From Lycorma delicatula (lineage: Eukaryota > Arthropoda > Insecta > Hemiptera > Fulgoridae), in assembly GCF_047948215.1 (NCBI RefSeq), contig NC_134461.1, positions 88,904,245 to 88,968,244 of the forward strand: 64,000 nt of DNA, in the 5' to 3' direction. Within the stretch, counting starts at the first letter, position 1. Every line of letters begins with the position of its first letter. Made by a program: the position numbers and the translations under genes. Below the pieces are notes generated by a model. That model was not told the origin of the DNA, ran no database searches, and was given only the letters and a program-made list of their open reading frames with translations. Of the stretch, positions 1 to 11,483 are shown piece by piece.

Positions 1-1071
1 GGGTCTTCTGTCGGCGACGTCAGTCCGGGAATGAGCCTTCTCATGTTTACTTTGTTGTATCTGATGAGTCGACTCGATCTTGGAATCAATGATTCTTTCT
101 ATCATTGTCGCGAGACTTGGTGCCATCGTATTAAGCAACTGCTCCACGTTGATTTTAAGTGTGGGGGGAGCAGCAGCTGCTTCTGCGTATGTAGTCGATG
201 GTCTAGGTGTACGTAGGTTTACAATCTTCTTCGCTTCAGGGTAGCTGACTTTTTGAAGCGTTTTAACCTCCTGAATGGCTGTTTCTGATTTGTATACTGG
301 GCAGTTCCTGGATCAACAGTTATGATTCCCTTTACAATTAATGCAGACTGGAGGGTCTTTACATGGATCACCCTCATGTATCTTCATTCCGCATATACAA
401 ATTTCCTGCGCTTCACATCTAGCTGCAGTGTGTCCGAAACGTTGACACCTAAAACATCTTATCGGCTGCGGAATAAATGCCAGTACATCAAGACGATGGA
501 TGCCAGCTCGTACCTTTTCAGGAAGATTTGGCCTATTGAATGTCAAAACATGAGAGGCCGAAGGAAGAATCTCACCATTTCGTCTCATAGAAAGTCTGCG
601 ACAATGTGTCACTCCCTGACTAGACATTTCCTGCACTATTTCTTCTTCAGTACAGTTAAGAAGATCACGGCAAACAACAACTCCTCTAGATGAATTAAGT
701 GTACTATGCGGTTGGACAGTAACCGCAAATTCACCGATCTTCTTCAACGCCTGGACTTTCTGGCTTTGCATGTCGTTTATAGTTTCGACATGTAATCCGT
801 TAAACGTCTTACGGATTTCCTTGACAGGACCACCAGCACAATTTGTAATCTCTCTAGCAATTAAGAATGGACTTACCTTTTGGAAGTTACCATTCTCTTT
901 TGTAATGACCAAAAATCTTGGTTTGGGAACATTATTTCCAAACAAAGCTTTTCTTAAATCTTTACTGATTTTATCAGCATCTTTTCTAATGTTATCACTC
1001 TCCTTACTTTTTTCCTCTTCGCTTGTGGCGAATCGGCGGTTTCTAAACGAGGGTGTTTCTAAACGGGGTTT
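1..1071 (-). pseudogene. gag-like ORF1 of a non-LTR retrotransposon, interrupted
   Basis: The minus-strand frame is open from about 1071 to the window edge except for one TGA at 313-315. It resembles the nucleic-acid-binding ORF1 of I/Jockey-type LINEs. In that family the protein coats element RNA and the pol gene follows downstream, here outside the window to the left. Visible features are a charged N-terminal stretch (about 950-1030) and a cysteine/histidine knuckle cluster at about 316-460. The first knuckle reads CFRCQRFGHTAARC (C-x2-C-x4-H-x4-C), the second is CICGMKIHEGDPC, and the third begins CINCKGNH. The TGA falls inside the third knuckle. The same frame continues past it with NCPVYKSETAIQEVKTL, which is normal sequence for the family. 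No ATG is visible before the upstream TAG at 1072-1074, so the N-terminus is lost, shifted or starts at a non-ATG codon. The element is probably dead. Recoding of the stop is possible but not supported. Confidence 0.8.
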
Positions 1072-1092
1072 CTAAAGTTTCTAAACGAGGGT
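1039..1092. repeat. short imperfect tandem repeat at the ORF1 5' end
   Basis: GTTTCTAAACGAGGGT at 1039-1054 recurs at 1077-1092, with two shorter versions between (1055-1068 and 1068-1076). On the minus strand it codes a Thr-Pro-Ser-Phe-like motif at the extreme N-terminus of the ORF1 frame and may have shifted the original start out of frame. Confidence 0.7.
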
Positions 1093-1700
1093 GTTTACGT
1101 GCACCCTCTGCCACGTTTGATTGTTCAATATTCATGAACAGTGGATCCCTTCTGTAGCAAGGCTATCCGCCGGGGTACACCCCACTCCAGGGCTACTAAC
1201 CTTGGAGGTCCGATCCGGTACTCCGGTGGAACCGGCATATGTCCTGGCAGAGAGCGGATGCGCAGTATCTGCACTGACTCCAGGCTCCTACTCACCGAAG
1301 CTTTCAGAGCTCCCATGCACCGACATACATGGGCACCATTGCTACATGCTTGCCATCGCAGGGGGCATGTGGACAACGGAAGGGTCTCCGTTACACCTGC
1401 AATAACATTGACCCTGGCCGCCACATCGCCAGCTCTAAGAGTGGTATGAATCCATTTCCAAAATCGTTTGTTATTCCATTTCCTGCAGGTAGCCAAAAAT
1501 CCAGTCCGTTTAGTGACCTGAAGTTGGAACCAGGTCAAACTTAACAAAGCATAACCGAGGAATTTGCTCGGAACCCCGTTAGCCAGCTATATGTGATGTA
1601 CAAAGGTACAGCTGTTGCCGCCCTGGACGTGGAACATAGATGTTGTGTTCCGGACGTGGGGATTATCTACCTCAGGGCGGTAGCAGTTACTTTTTCTATT
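1093..1700 (-). other. probable 5' leader of the same non-LTR element
   Basis: This stretch is clearly richer in G+C than its surroundings and lies directly upstream of ORF1 on the minus strand, where the 5' untranslated/promoter region of an I/Jockey-type LINE would be. Composition drops abruptly to AT-rich sequence at about 1690-1700, which is the likely 5' boundary. Several overlapping open frames of 94-140 codons exist on both strands. They look like by-products of GC richness, and no known domain is recognised. Confidence 0.5.
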
Positions 1701-3109
1701 TCTATTGTTTATAAATTTACTTTCCTTATAAACATTCTATTCACCGATTTTCTAAGCAAGCACGCAATTTTTTTCTTCCCCATGCTTACAGTACCTTTAT
1801 GTTGTTTTTAAGCAAAGTTATTCAATTATAACTCCCTCAATTGCAGATTAATTAATTATGCATAAGAATTAATACTAATTATCAAAATTAATTACGTATA
1901 ATAATAATTTTTATTGAGCGCAAAATATAGCAAACTCCTGGTAATAAAAATGTTTAAATTCACAATTGTCCGGCTGAGCAGAAAATTCCCGGATACTACA
2001 TTTTAGATTTGAAAAATCAAAAAGTACAACCGAATTTTTTGGTACGTCAGACATTAAATAAATGATATTTATTTATCTAAAAAAATATAATAATAAAATG
2101 TAAAATATATTCAATTTAAAATGAATATTGAACAATATCCATTTTTATTAATGCTGAATAAAAGAAAACGTCATGTGGTTTAATTACAGAACTAGATTTT
2201 TAAACGATTTTATTTAGCAAAAGATACTGGAAATTTATTATTCTTTTGTATTTATTGAAGTTCGTTTACTTTTTTGAAAAATTAATATTAAAATATGAAT
2301 TTTTTAAAGATTATTGATTTCCCATTAGCGTCTTTCAGAGCTGATCCAACTACAGCAACTTTAAAGATGGAAAAATTACTAATTTGCCTACTGATTTCAG
2401 GTGTTCAAATTTTAAACGAATAATTTCTAATATTGATATTTGTATTTAGTTTTACTGTTTCGTTCGTGAACAATTTCATTTATATCTTTTCTTCCTACGA
2501 CAACAATTTCGTCAACTGATTTATTTTTTAAATTCGTCTTCTACGTGTCGTTAATCCTGTTCGTTAGATATTTCCGTTCACAGAATTAACTTTATTCCAT
2601 TACGGGATAGGCGATTCACCTATTCCGGCGGTTTCAAAGGGTTATCAGCGCTTTCTTGGCTGTCCCACACTTCTTTTGCCTTTCGTCGATAGTGTATTAT
2701 TTCCTTGGGGAACCTAGTATACAATTATATATATTTCATATATAATTAAGAATTACTTGCAAGTTTCAAAAGGAAATAAACAGAAGTAAAATATTTAATT
2801 ATTTTTATAATTTGATCTATTCTTGAATTGTCATGAATAATTTATGTTTATTTTCTTCAATAATAAAATTTAATATTTAAAAACAATTTTTAAATGAGAC
2901 GTTTATAGGAAAATTCCAAGCTGAACAAACCTCATAACCTAACTCAGATAAAGTTAGTTTGTAATCAGAAGTAATTAAAAACAATATATTCCACTAAGTC
3001 TATAATAAATGTCTGAAATAATCGATATTGATATAGACAACGATCGATGTAGACAATGACGGTCGATATTTTTATTAATTTATGAAATTGCTGAAGTTTG
3101 AACTGTAGT
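1701..3109. other. AT-rich intergenic sequence
   Basis: I see no gene or recognisable repeat here. The sequence is AT-rich with short poly-A/T runs, and all open frames are short and biased to Lys/Asn/Ile/Phe. Confidence 0.6.
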
Positions 3110-3120
3110 AAACATTTCGG

Positions 3121-3265
3121 AGTGGTAGCGTCTCGGCCTTTCATCCGGAAGTCCCAGGTTCAAATCTCGGTCAGGCATGGCATTTTCACACACGCTACAA
3201 ATCATTCATCTCATCCTCTGAGGCAATACCTAACGGTGGTACTGGAGGTTAAACAAACAAACAAA
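3121..3265 (+). mobile_element. tRNA-derived SINE, group A, with target-site duplication
   Basis: The head resembles a tRNA with a B-box-like GGTTCAAATCT at about 3159-3169. The tail contains CATCCTCTGAGG, then GGTGGTACTGGAGGTTAAAC, ending in an AAAC-type repeat. It is flanked by an 11-bp direct repeat AAACATTTCGG (3110-3120 and 3266-3276), the mark of target-primed insertion. The flanking acceptor halves do not pair as in a tRNA, so it is not a tRNA gene. Confidence 0.85.
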
Positions 3266-3423
3266 AAACATTTCGGGGATCATAAAAAGGCTACAGTTAA
3301 AATTTAGAAATGATTGGTTCGGTAGTTTTCGCGCTTATCGTGATCAAACCAAAAAGACGTCTGTTTGATTATTAGTGAAATGAAGTTGTGATTGACAAGA
3401 AAAAAAAAATTAAATTTTATATA

Positions 3424-4232
3424 CAGAGTGTATCATGAAGTTCTTTCTGAACTTTCATAACCTATTCTACTTGTGAAAATAATGGAAAAAGTTCATATAA
3501 ACTATGTCCTGAAATGCTTCGTTTGAGAGTTACGGCTGCTGACTAAATAATGAAGTGATATTTTTATTTATTTATTTTTATATTACAATTGTGTAATTTT
3601 CAGTTTCTTTTTAAATTTTTTAACACAAATTTTTAACAGTAAATTTTGTTTTTACAACTATTTTACATCGTCAAAATAGTATTTGGTTTTTAATTACATT
3701 AAATAAGTACTTTTCCGACAAATAATTAGGTACTATTTCTAAATAAAATTCGTATTTTTCTAACTTTTCTTTGTTTATTCAACTTTTCTTATACCATTCT
3801 GTTCAGAATTAAATTCTCTACAAGTTATATTTGAAATTTTTATGTGTTTATTAACAATTTAACAATGTTATTGTACGTCAAACAAACAAAAAAAAAAAAC
3901 AAAAGAAAAAAACTGTTTTTACCCTAATTTATTGGATTTTACTTCCAGATTTCTTAAGAAACTATTGCAGATAAGGTTCTGGAACCTATTTTATCCAATT
4001 TTTCAGGTCAAAACCATAATAAATGACTAATTTTGTCTCTTAATTAACATCTTAAAAATTTCAGTTTGACCTCAGTTCACCGGCTTAGTTGAAATCCGAA
4101 AAAATCTTTCACTAGCCGTAACTCGCAAACGAAGCATTTTCAGACATATGTTGATATGAATTTTTTTCTATTATTTCCACGAATAGAATAGGTTATGTAA
4201 GTCCCGGGAGAACTTCGTGATATACCCTGTTT
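3424..4232. mobile_element. non-autonomous element with ~120-bp terminal inverted repeats
   Basis: Left arm 3424-3540 and right arm about 4105-4232 are inverted copies. Shared stretches include CATAACCTATTCTA and GAGTTACGGCT beside AATGCTTCGTTTG. The roughly 560-bp interior is AT-rich and noncoding, so any transposase must act in trans. Related sequence occurs near 17.5, 24.8, 53.7 and 59.1 kb. Confidence 0.7.
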
Positions 4233-4239
4233 ATTTATA

Positions 4240-5290
4240 TATAAACCTTATATTGCCTATATTGCCTTAAAACTTCTTGAATTTATCACTGGCTTTTTAT
4301 TAAAGGCATTTATTAAATAATTTCAGATTTTTAAAAATATATCATCTGTTATAAATAGTTTTCTTTTTGACAGTAATATTAAAATTATTCGTAGAATTCT
4401 TTTTACGGTAAAAAAAATTTTTTTTTTCTAAGCAGCTAAATGTATATACAACAAACATTATACATACATATATTGTAATAGAAAAAAAATGAAATGGAAG
4501 TGAAAACATCTTTATTCTAAAATTACCATTTTTGCTGTTCTTTTGGTTGAATGTAAAGAAGCATTAGATTGTCTCTCTATATGCCTATTTATCATATAAG
4601 TAGGTGTTGAATAAATAACATAAATGTAGACTAGTCCAGGAGGAAAATTTTTTTTTTTTTGGTCCAGGAGGAGAGTTTGGGTGATGTAAACTAACCGTAT
4701 TTTAGCTCACTGATAATTCCGTTCAGTTTAATTGTCTAGTAGGCTTACCCCAGAGTTCGTTAGCGGAATTATACAGTTTTTTTTCAGTTTTTTTTTTCTA
4801 TTTACAGGATTTTATTTATTTATGTTACATTTAAATTTTTAATATTTACATTTTAACTATCAAAAAAATTTTTTTAAATGCAGAACAAATGTTATTTTTT
4901 TTATATTTTTTTTAGAAATTATTTAAAACAACTCTTCTTTGTTATCTGTTTGCTACACAGTGGAGAAGTTTATTAATTAAAATAAATTTTATGTATTGTA
5001 TATTTTTATTTAAGATTATAATTTTGTAAAAGTTTGTTAAGATAAAGATACAGTTTTGTAAAGTTTGTTCATAAAGATAATTTTATGAAGATAGAAATAT
5101 TTTTTATCTTTAAAAGATAATTTTTAGCTTTGATTATATTCCCTTTAAAACCATAAATTATTTTTAACGACGAGAAAATTATTATTATTACATGGAGAAT
5201 TGTATTTTGTTCAGTATGTTAACTAACGTATAATGTTACGTATATTGTTTTAACGAGTACTTGATCCTGTTAGTATTGTCACAGTTTATG
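4240..5290. other. AT-rich intergenic sequence
   Basis: Homopolymer T runs and AT-rich filler. I see no coding signal and no recognised element. Confidence 0.6.
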
Positions 5291-5295
5291 AGCTC

Positions 5296-5356
<61 letters not shown>

Positions 5357-5391
5357 ATATATATATATATATATTATTATTATTATTATTA
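5296..5391. repeat. compound microsatellite (CT)n (CTAT)n (AT)n (ATT)n
   Basis: Four simple-repeat motifs are directly abutted, with the CT tract the longest. Confidence 0.95.
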
Positions 5392-5699
5392 TATTTTTTA
5401 GATAACACCTTATTCTACATACTTGAATAATAATATTTCAAGGACAAATATCTGTAACATCTGGGCATGATTACAACTGATGTGTGCGAAATTATTATTG
5501 TGCTCAATTGTTGAATAAACAGAACTGATATTTAAATTAACCTTTTTGATTCTACAAAGGCTACACATAATCAGTTTTATATCCATTTTTTTTTTTTTTT
5601 TAGTTCATTACTTTTTCCTTTTTTATACAAGTACAGGTAGACAAAGTATTGTTTTTTTGTTATTAAGTAACATTTTTATTTTCCTGGCATCATAATTCT

Positions 5700-6330
5700 A
5701 GAAATACATTGCAGGAAGAAAAATATGGTGTTCAGTCAAAAAATGGGGTATGAGTTTTTGCATTTCTCGACGTTTCATGATCTAGGGTTCCAAAAAAACA
5801 GAAAAAAGTGAGAGGTAATGTTCATTCGTACATATGTATGTGTTTACGTGTTTGAAGGTTAATAACGTTTGATTGGATGAACCTATTTTGATGAAATTTG
5901 GCACAGAGAATTATGTACGTAGGGCAAATTGTTGGGAAAATATTCGGGGTAAATATCTCCCGGCGGTGAAGTAAATCAGAGGAGGTTGTAGTAATTTTTT
6001 GGGGTCAATTTTCTCAATCTTTTGCAAACATAACTCCACTTTATATTAACTCAGAATATGCTAGCATCTAACCATTTAAAAAAAATAAATTGCTCAAAAA
6101 TCCTCCCCCCCCCCCCGATAATGAGGAAAACTATCTTTTTACTTATAGGATATCTTTTAACCGATTTTTTTAAATGTCTTGTTAGGTATAAACAAGTGAC
6201 GAAAAATAATCTTTAGGGACAATATCGGGGAGGAGGGAGCCGATCAAAATTTAAAATTATCGAATATTTTTTATTTTTTAAAAGTTTTTTAACTTGTTGA
6301 TAACTTTTTTTCATGTATCATTATTTTTCC
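5700..6330 (+). repeat. dispersed repeat, copy 1 of 2
   Basis: Matches 34070-34620 in reverse orientation. Both copies contain CAGTCAAAAAATGGGGTA, then TTTCATGA near GGTTCC, and farther on a TTTTTTGGGGTCAA block beside AACATAACTCC. Both also contain a G or C homopolymer (here poly-C at about 6105-6117). It is noncoding and the class of element is unknown. Confidence 0.65.
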
Positions 6331-6339
6331 ACTATGTAA

Positions 6340-8230
6340 ATCAATGCTAGGAAATTATTATAACATAGTTGTCAGCTTTTTTTGTTTGTTTCTATTCATA
6401 TTCTCGTATAATGTTTTGAACACTAGCATTAAAAGTCCTTATAATAAAAATTGAAATTCGCGTTATTTTTATTTTAAGTATTACGATTTTAACCGTTCAT
6501 TTATTTTATTACTCTAATTGTTTAACACTAATTAAAGTGTATTTATTAATTATTAATATAAAATTATTCCTCAACAGTGTATTTATGTGTCACATTAATC
6601 TAAGTTACAAACTTAGATTGTTATGCACAACAGCGTAATAAACTTACGAATATACATACATATATATATATAAAATATAAACTAACACGTCAACCATCGA
6701 CGGCATAAAAGTAACTGAAAGATAAAAACTGGAAGCGTGAAATGTTACTAGTCCAAATGTAGAATCTGAAGTCAATATGCTGTTTCTGATACTACAATAA
6801 AATATAAAGTTACACTGTGTATTGCAGTAGCTTCGGGGTATGTAGTGTGAATTTCATTTACACAAAACTTTCTCCTTATCGTATTTGGAATTTCTCTTTT
6901 ATGGGCCCCAAGGCTGCAGCAAATTCTGTTTATCAATAATAAAACTATAACTTCTTTGTAAACTATACTCATTTTTTACTTACTTTTTGTTTTTGAACTT
7001 TTCAAGTTTATCGATATTTATTCTTTTTTTTTTATAAAGTGTAAGTTAAATTAACTGAGGGTCTGACGGTTATCAGTATTTATTTCTTATTAAAAAAAAA
7101 CAGGATTGAGATTTTAAAGTTAATAGAGAAATTAAAGTTATATACTCTCTAATATTTTATATTTTTATTGAAATATTTTTTTATAACTCATCTTTAGTGA
7201 ATAAATTACAAAATTAAATTCCCTAAGAAAGAATTAAGATTCAATTAAAAGTTTTAAGTAATGTTTTAAATAAAATATGCACTGGATTTGATTCCCGATT
7301 AAGAAATCTTTCATAATTCATTTCATTAAGTTTTTATAAGATTTAAGTAAATCCTTAACTTATGTCTTACTCAATCTTCAGTCAAACCATATCCTTTATT
7401 AAACCATATCTTCACTGAAGTATTTCTATTAATACTTAACACTGTTTTATGACAAACGAGAAACAACGTTATTACACTTCCACATCATTTTTATCGAATT
7501 ATCGATTCATTTTATGGGTAGATCATAAATAAATTGATTTTCATTTATAAAGCCAACATTACAGGATAAGTATTTAAATAATACTAATTACAAAAAAGCA
7601 TGAAGTTTGTACTTTCCTTTACCTTGCATAAACTGTATGTTCTAAAATAATTTTTAACTTAGAACGCACTGCTCTTGTATACTATTTTTTTTATTTAGTT
7701 TTTCATATGTTTGCTTTACTATTTTCTTATATTTTTATTTATTAATACGCACTGTAACAAATTTAAAATTGTTTGAAATATATTTCTTTTGTGATGCTAA
7801 TCTCATCTCATTTTTACCATAGTTTTCCTTAACACTTCCAAGAAAAATCTGAGGTAGTTCTTTTTTATATCTGAATTATTGTATCTACTTACTACTAACT
7901 TGATCTACAGACTAAATAGATAATTATTTACCGACAACCTCTGAGCGTTTGCTTTAAAAATTATTTAAAAATTTCTTAAAAAACTCCTTGACTCAAATTT
8001 TTGGTTATTAAATATATACATATATATGTATCTGTTTTTATCGTTTATGAACCTTTGTTACCAATCGGTTTTTTTTTAAATCAACAAGAAATTTCATCAT
8101 CATACAAAATAATATAAGTTAAAATTTATATCTTAACGAACGATAGTTAAACATTAAAGAGTGATCTTTATAACTATTTAGTTGGTCACATATGGTTAGT
8201 AACTGTTGTTCTTATAGATCGAACCTTGTA
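6340..8230. other. AT-rich sequence with one candidate small secreted-peptide ORF
   Basis: Mostly featureless. The only item of note is a minus-strand 66-codon ATG frame (6972 down to 6772). Its start MSIVYKEVIVLLLINRICC looks like a short signal segment and is followed by dibasic sites KR and RR. I do not recognise it and treat it as speculative; see findings. Confidence 0.4.
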
Positions 8231-8234
8231 CTCT

Positions 8235-8470
8235 TAAATTTTACAGAGTGTTGGTAAAATCTTGATTAGATTATGGTTCAGTGGTTTACTGCTACCTCAG
8301 ACAAACACGGTTGTTACGATGTTGGATCCCGTCCAAAACAACTTATTTGACTTGTTACCGGTGTATTCTGTGATCATTTGATGGCCGATTACTATCTTGC
8401 AATACGCTTACTAGCGTGTTAGATTAAAGTGGTGAGTTTTCTCTCTAGGAACGTTGAGATCAGGTAATTA
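8235..8470 (+). pseudogene. decayed I/Jockey-type reverse transcriptase fragment
   Basis: One frame reads LIRLDYGSVVY, and the next frame reads MLDPVQNNLFDLL. Together they match the conserved (L)DYG...VY / LD.VQN.. block downstream of the RT active site in I/Jockey-group LINEs. A frameshift lies between the two, at about 8300-8325, and stops follow. Only about 230 bp is recognisable, so this is a small relic with no function. Confidence 0.45.
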
Positions 8471-9285
8471 TGAATGTGTTTATAATGACGTAATCTCGAC
8501 GTTATCAATATCGTTTACAGCCGTAGACTTAATTAACGTCTCACAGAGCGTCTGTACTTTAACAATTTCAATATGCATGTTTAAGCTCGAAGTACATTTT
8601 TTATGCCTGGTCGCGAAATATCTATTATTTTTCCTATATATCATTATATTTTTCCCTAATCACTTTACTGTTTTGTCCACTATTTAAATATAATAAAAAT
8701 TATACTAAATACCTGACCTAAAACAAAAGCTTTTAAAATTCTCCAGTTTACGCAAATGAATAATTTACAATAACGGGTGAAAACCAAATAATTCTGTTAG
8801 AAATTTCATTGGGATCATCGGTCACAGAATTTACATGTTCGGTCTGCCTCACCGATGTAATATACTCGTATTTACTATAAAACTGTTTGCTATATTCATG
8901 GTTCTTCCTCAAGTTGCGGAGAATTACGCTAAATTTTGGTGCGTTGTGGTTCAGTTAGTGCTATTTAATGTATCAATTTACAGCCAATAATTAGAGGCAT
9001 TTACGCATCTATTTTTATTTCTTATCAAATATAACAAACGAATAGGTTTCTGACAGATTCCTACCCGTACAGAAAACTCAGACAATAAAAGACCCCATGT
9101 AGTCACAAAAATTGCTTAATCGTCCTTCCACAAGAAAATTGTACATTTTATTTAAAAATGTTTTTGAAACTTCGTTTGAAAGCAGCTTGGGAAATGGTTA
9201 ATTGAAAATTTTGACAATAAGTCATGCGGAATCAAATAGATGTCTTAGACGTATGTTTTTATTGGGAGATAGTCTTCGTGATGCA
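8471..9285. other. intergenic sequence
   Basis: AT-rich with some mixed-composition sequence at 8800-9080. No gene or repeat recognised. Confidence 0.5.
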
Positions 9286-9289
9286 GCTA

Positions 9290-9407
<118 letters not shown>

Positions 9408-9599
9408 AACACTAAGAACGCAAAAGTACATTCAACTGATTTCTAAAGTAAAAACATTTTAATTATCATTTTGAAATTTCTACGAGTATACAATATAAAT
9501 AACAATTTTTTATAGTGAATTTGATTAAACACTGCATTAAAAACTAAAAAAATTCAAGAAATTGGTTTTCAATTTTAAAAAAAAGTAATAATAAAATGT

Positions 9600-10070
9600 A
9601 ATCTTGTAGTCTACAAGGAAAACGAGTCGATAATAGACACAATGCTAAAAAGAAGAGTCGCTTTTTTCGCACGGCATCTCTCGCTGTCTTTCTAGTGAAC
9701 CTCTACAAACTACCTGACACAATGCTCATTAAACAGCTCCTAAACTATCAACTCCAGAACAAGACTCAAAATAAATGGACCCAGGAACTAAAGTCCCATA
9801 TGAATAACTTAACTAAAACTAAGAAACTATCAAAACTAAGAAATTATCAAAAACGAAAAGAAAAGAAGGTCGTAAAAGAAAAAATGTAATACAACAACTT
9901 CAATAAAAGAAAACAACCGAACATAATCACAACAGAAAAAATGAGGGTCCCAGATCGAAAAATATGAAACTGATGTGGGAATGGAATAGACAGCAGCAAT
10001 CTAACTCCGTAGCTCGTTCTTCGATGACTTAATGAACATGGAACTACTTAAGTGCTCCAATTAGGGAGAA
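9600..10070 (+). pseudogene. C-terminal remnant of a non-LTR retrotransposon polyprotein
   Basis: A frame reading IDTMLKRRVAFFARHLSL, then DTMLIKQLLNY and NKWTQELKSHM resembles the conserved region after the reverse-transcriptase domain of endonuclease/RT LINEs (arginine-rich 'RR..F.GHL' block, then a Trp-rich block). A frame change occurs near the GHL-like block, and the protein ends at a TAA near 9888. After that, scattered weak similarity continues to about 10070. The clade is uncertain. It is on the opposite strand to the better-preserved RT relics at 37-47 kb. Confidence 0.4.
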
Positions 10071-10688
10071 AAATATTTAAAAAAAAATCCTTAAAGACTA
10101 ACGTTTAGGACATATATTTGCACACATTTTTATTATTAAGTAATGCAGCCAGTCTGTAGGCTTAAATTTTATATAATAGTATTTATCGACAAAAAGGAAC
10201 GGCTGCCTGGTAAATATTTTGTGCAAATAAATGACAGGTACTACAAAAGTTTCAAAAAAAAAATAACTTTGACTATTTAAAATAACTTCATTCTTTATTT
10301 CATTAAAATCAATTTATTTATGTTTTAATTCGTAAACCTGTTCAATAAGTAAAACTTAAAATGTAAATAATGGATCCAAACTAGATGAGACAAAACTGTT
10401 GAGCTGAAAACAATTTTGAATTTGTGTTCATGATTATGCATTTGTGTTATAAATTATGATTATGTGTTTGTGTTCATGATAATTTGTGTTGATGATTAAG
10501 CCAATCAATCTTAGGTACTTTTATCTGACATATAATTATGTATTTATACATTAGATTTTTATGTAATCATTCACACGTCTTAGCATATTACTTGCATAAA
10601 TAGCGATATGAAAATTACGTCATCCACTTAACTTCGACAATAGAGGTAGAATATAATTTTTTATGTAATTCGTGATTTTACATTACTT

Positions 10689-10883
10689 TCTTTCTTTTTC
10701 CTGTTTAGCCTCCGGGAATTACCGTTCAGATATTACTTCAGAGGATGATATGGATGAATGTAAATGAAGTGTAGGCTTGCACAGACTCAGTTCGACCATT
10801 CCTGAGATATGTGGTTAATTGAAACTCAACTACCAAAGAACACCGGTATCCACTATTTAGTATTCAAATCCGTATAAAAATAA
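10689..10883 (-). mobile_element. SINE group B, 5'-truncated
   Basis: Carries the group-B body and tail on the minus strand: GCCTCCGGGAATTACCGTTC, TTCAGAGGATGATATG, TCAGTTCGACCATTCC and AACACCGGTATCCAC. The tRNA-like head present in the copy at 27.6-27.9 kb is missing. Confidence 0.8.
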
Positions 10884-10889
10884 TTTTTA

Positions 10890-11480
10890 ATAATTTCAAT
10901 TCATACTCTTATTACAGGCCTAATGTGAGCCTTTCGTATGGATACGTTACGTTTGTATTTACGAGAGCCAATTCGCGCATTGACTATAATTGATTAATGA
11001 AAACTAACATATACATAATATAGTATTAAGTCGAATGTCTTATTGGATTATTTCTTTTAAACGTTTTTAAACTATAAGCAAAAGTATTTTTTTTTCGTGT
11101 TGATAAAGTCGTGTAAGATCTTTTAAATACTTTTTTAAGGCAATTACTAATAGCCTCGAAAGGAAGTCGGCATATGAAAGACACCATGTTTATATATAGA
11201 TTTTATTAACACATAGCGTGCTAATGTCGTAACGGATTATTGTTGCAGTCGCCGGGCCTTATTCAAGGTCATGCTAGCTGCCGTTGCGGAGCCGTAACAC
11301 TGGCGTACAAGTGAAGTGATTCAGTTTTGTTTTGTCTAAACTTTTTTTTTATTGTTTGTTTTTCTATAAAAAAAAATTATGTACCCAGTAATATTTAAAA
11401 CAAGACAAAATTATTTTAACAATAATTTTATAGTAATTTACGTAGCAAACAATAATAAAATAACTATGTACAATATTTAT
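10890..11480. other. intergenic sequence
   Basis: No gene seen. A more GC-rich patch at 11225-11310 is unexplained, and the rest is AT-rich. Confidence 0.5.
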
Positions 11481-11483
11481 TTT

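Noticed and set aside
1125..1547. 140-codon minus-strand open frame, with 94- and 102-codon plus-strand frames overlapping
   Set aside because: All lie in the GC-richer leader of the non-LTR element, overlap on both strands, and show no domain; long frames are expected from composition.
5296..5391. Possible GAGA-type regulatory tract
   Set aside because: It is a compound microsatellite with no adjacent gene.
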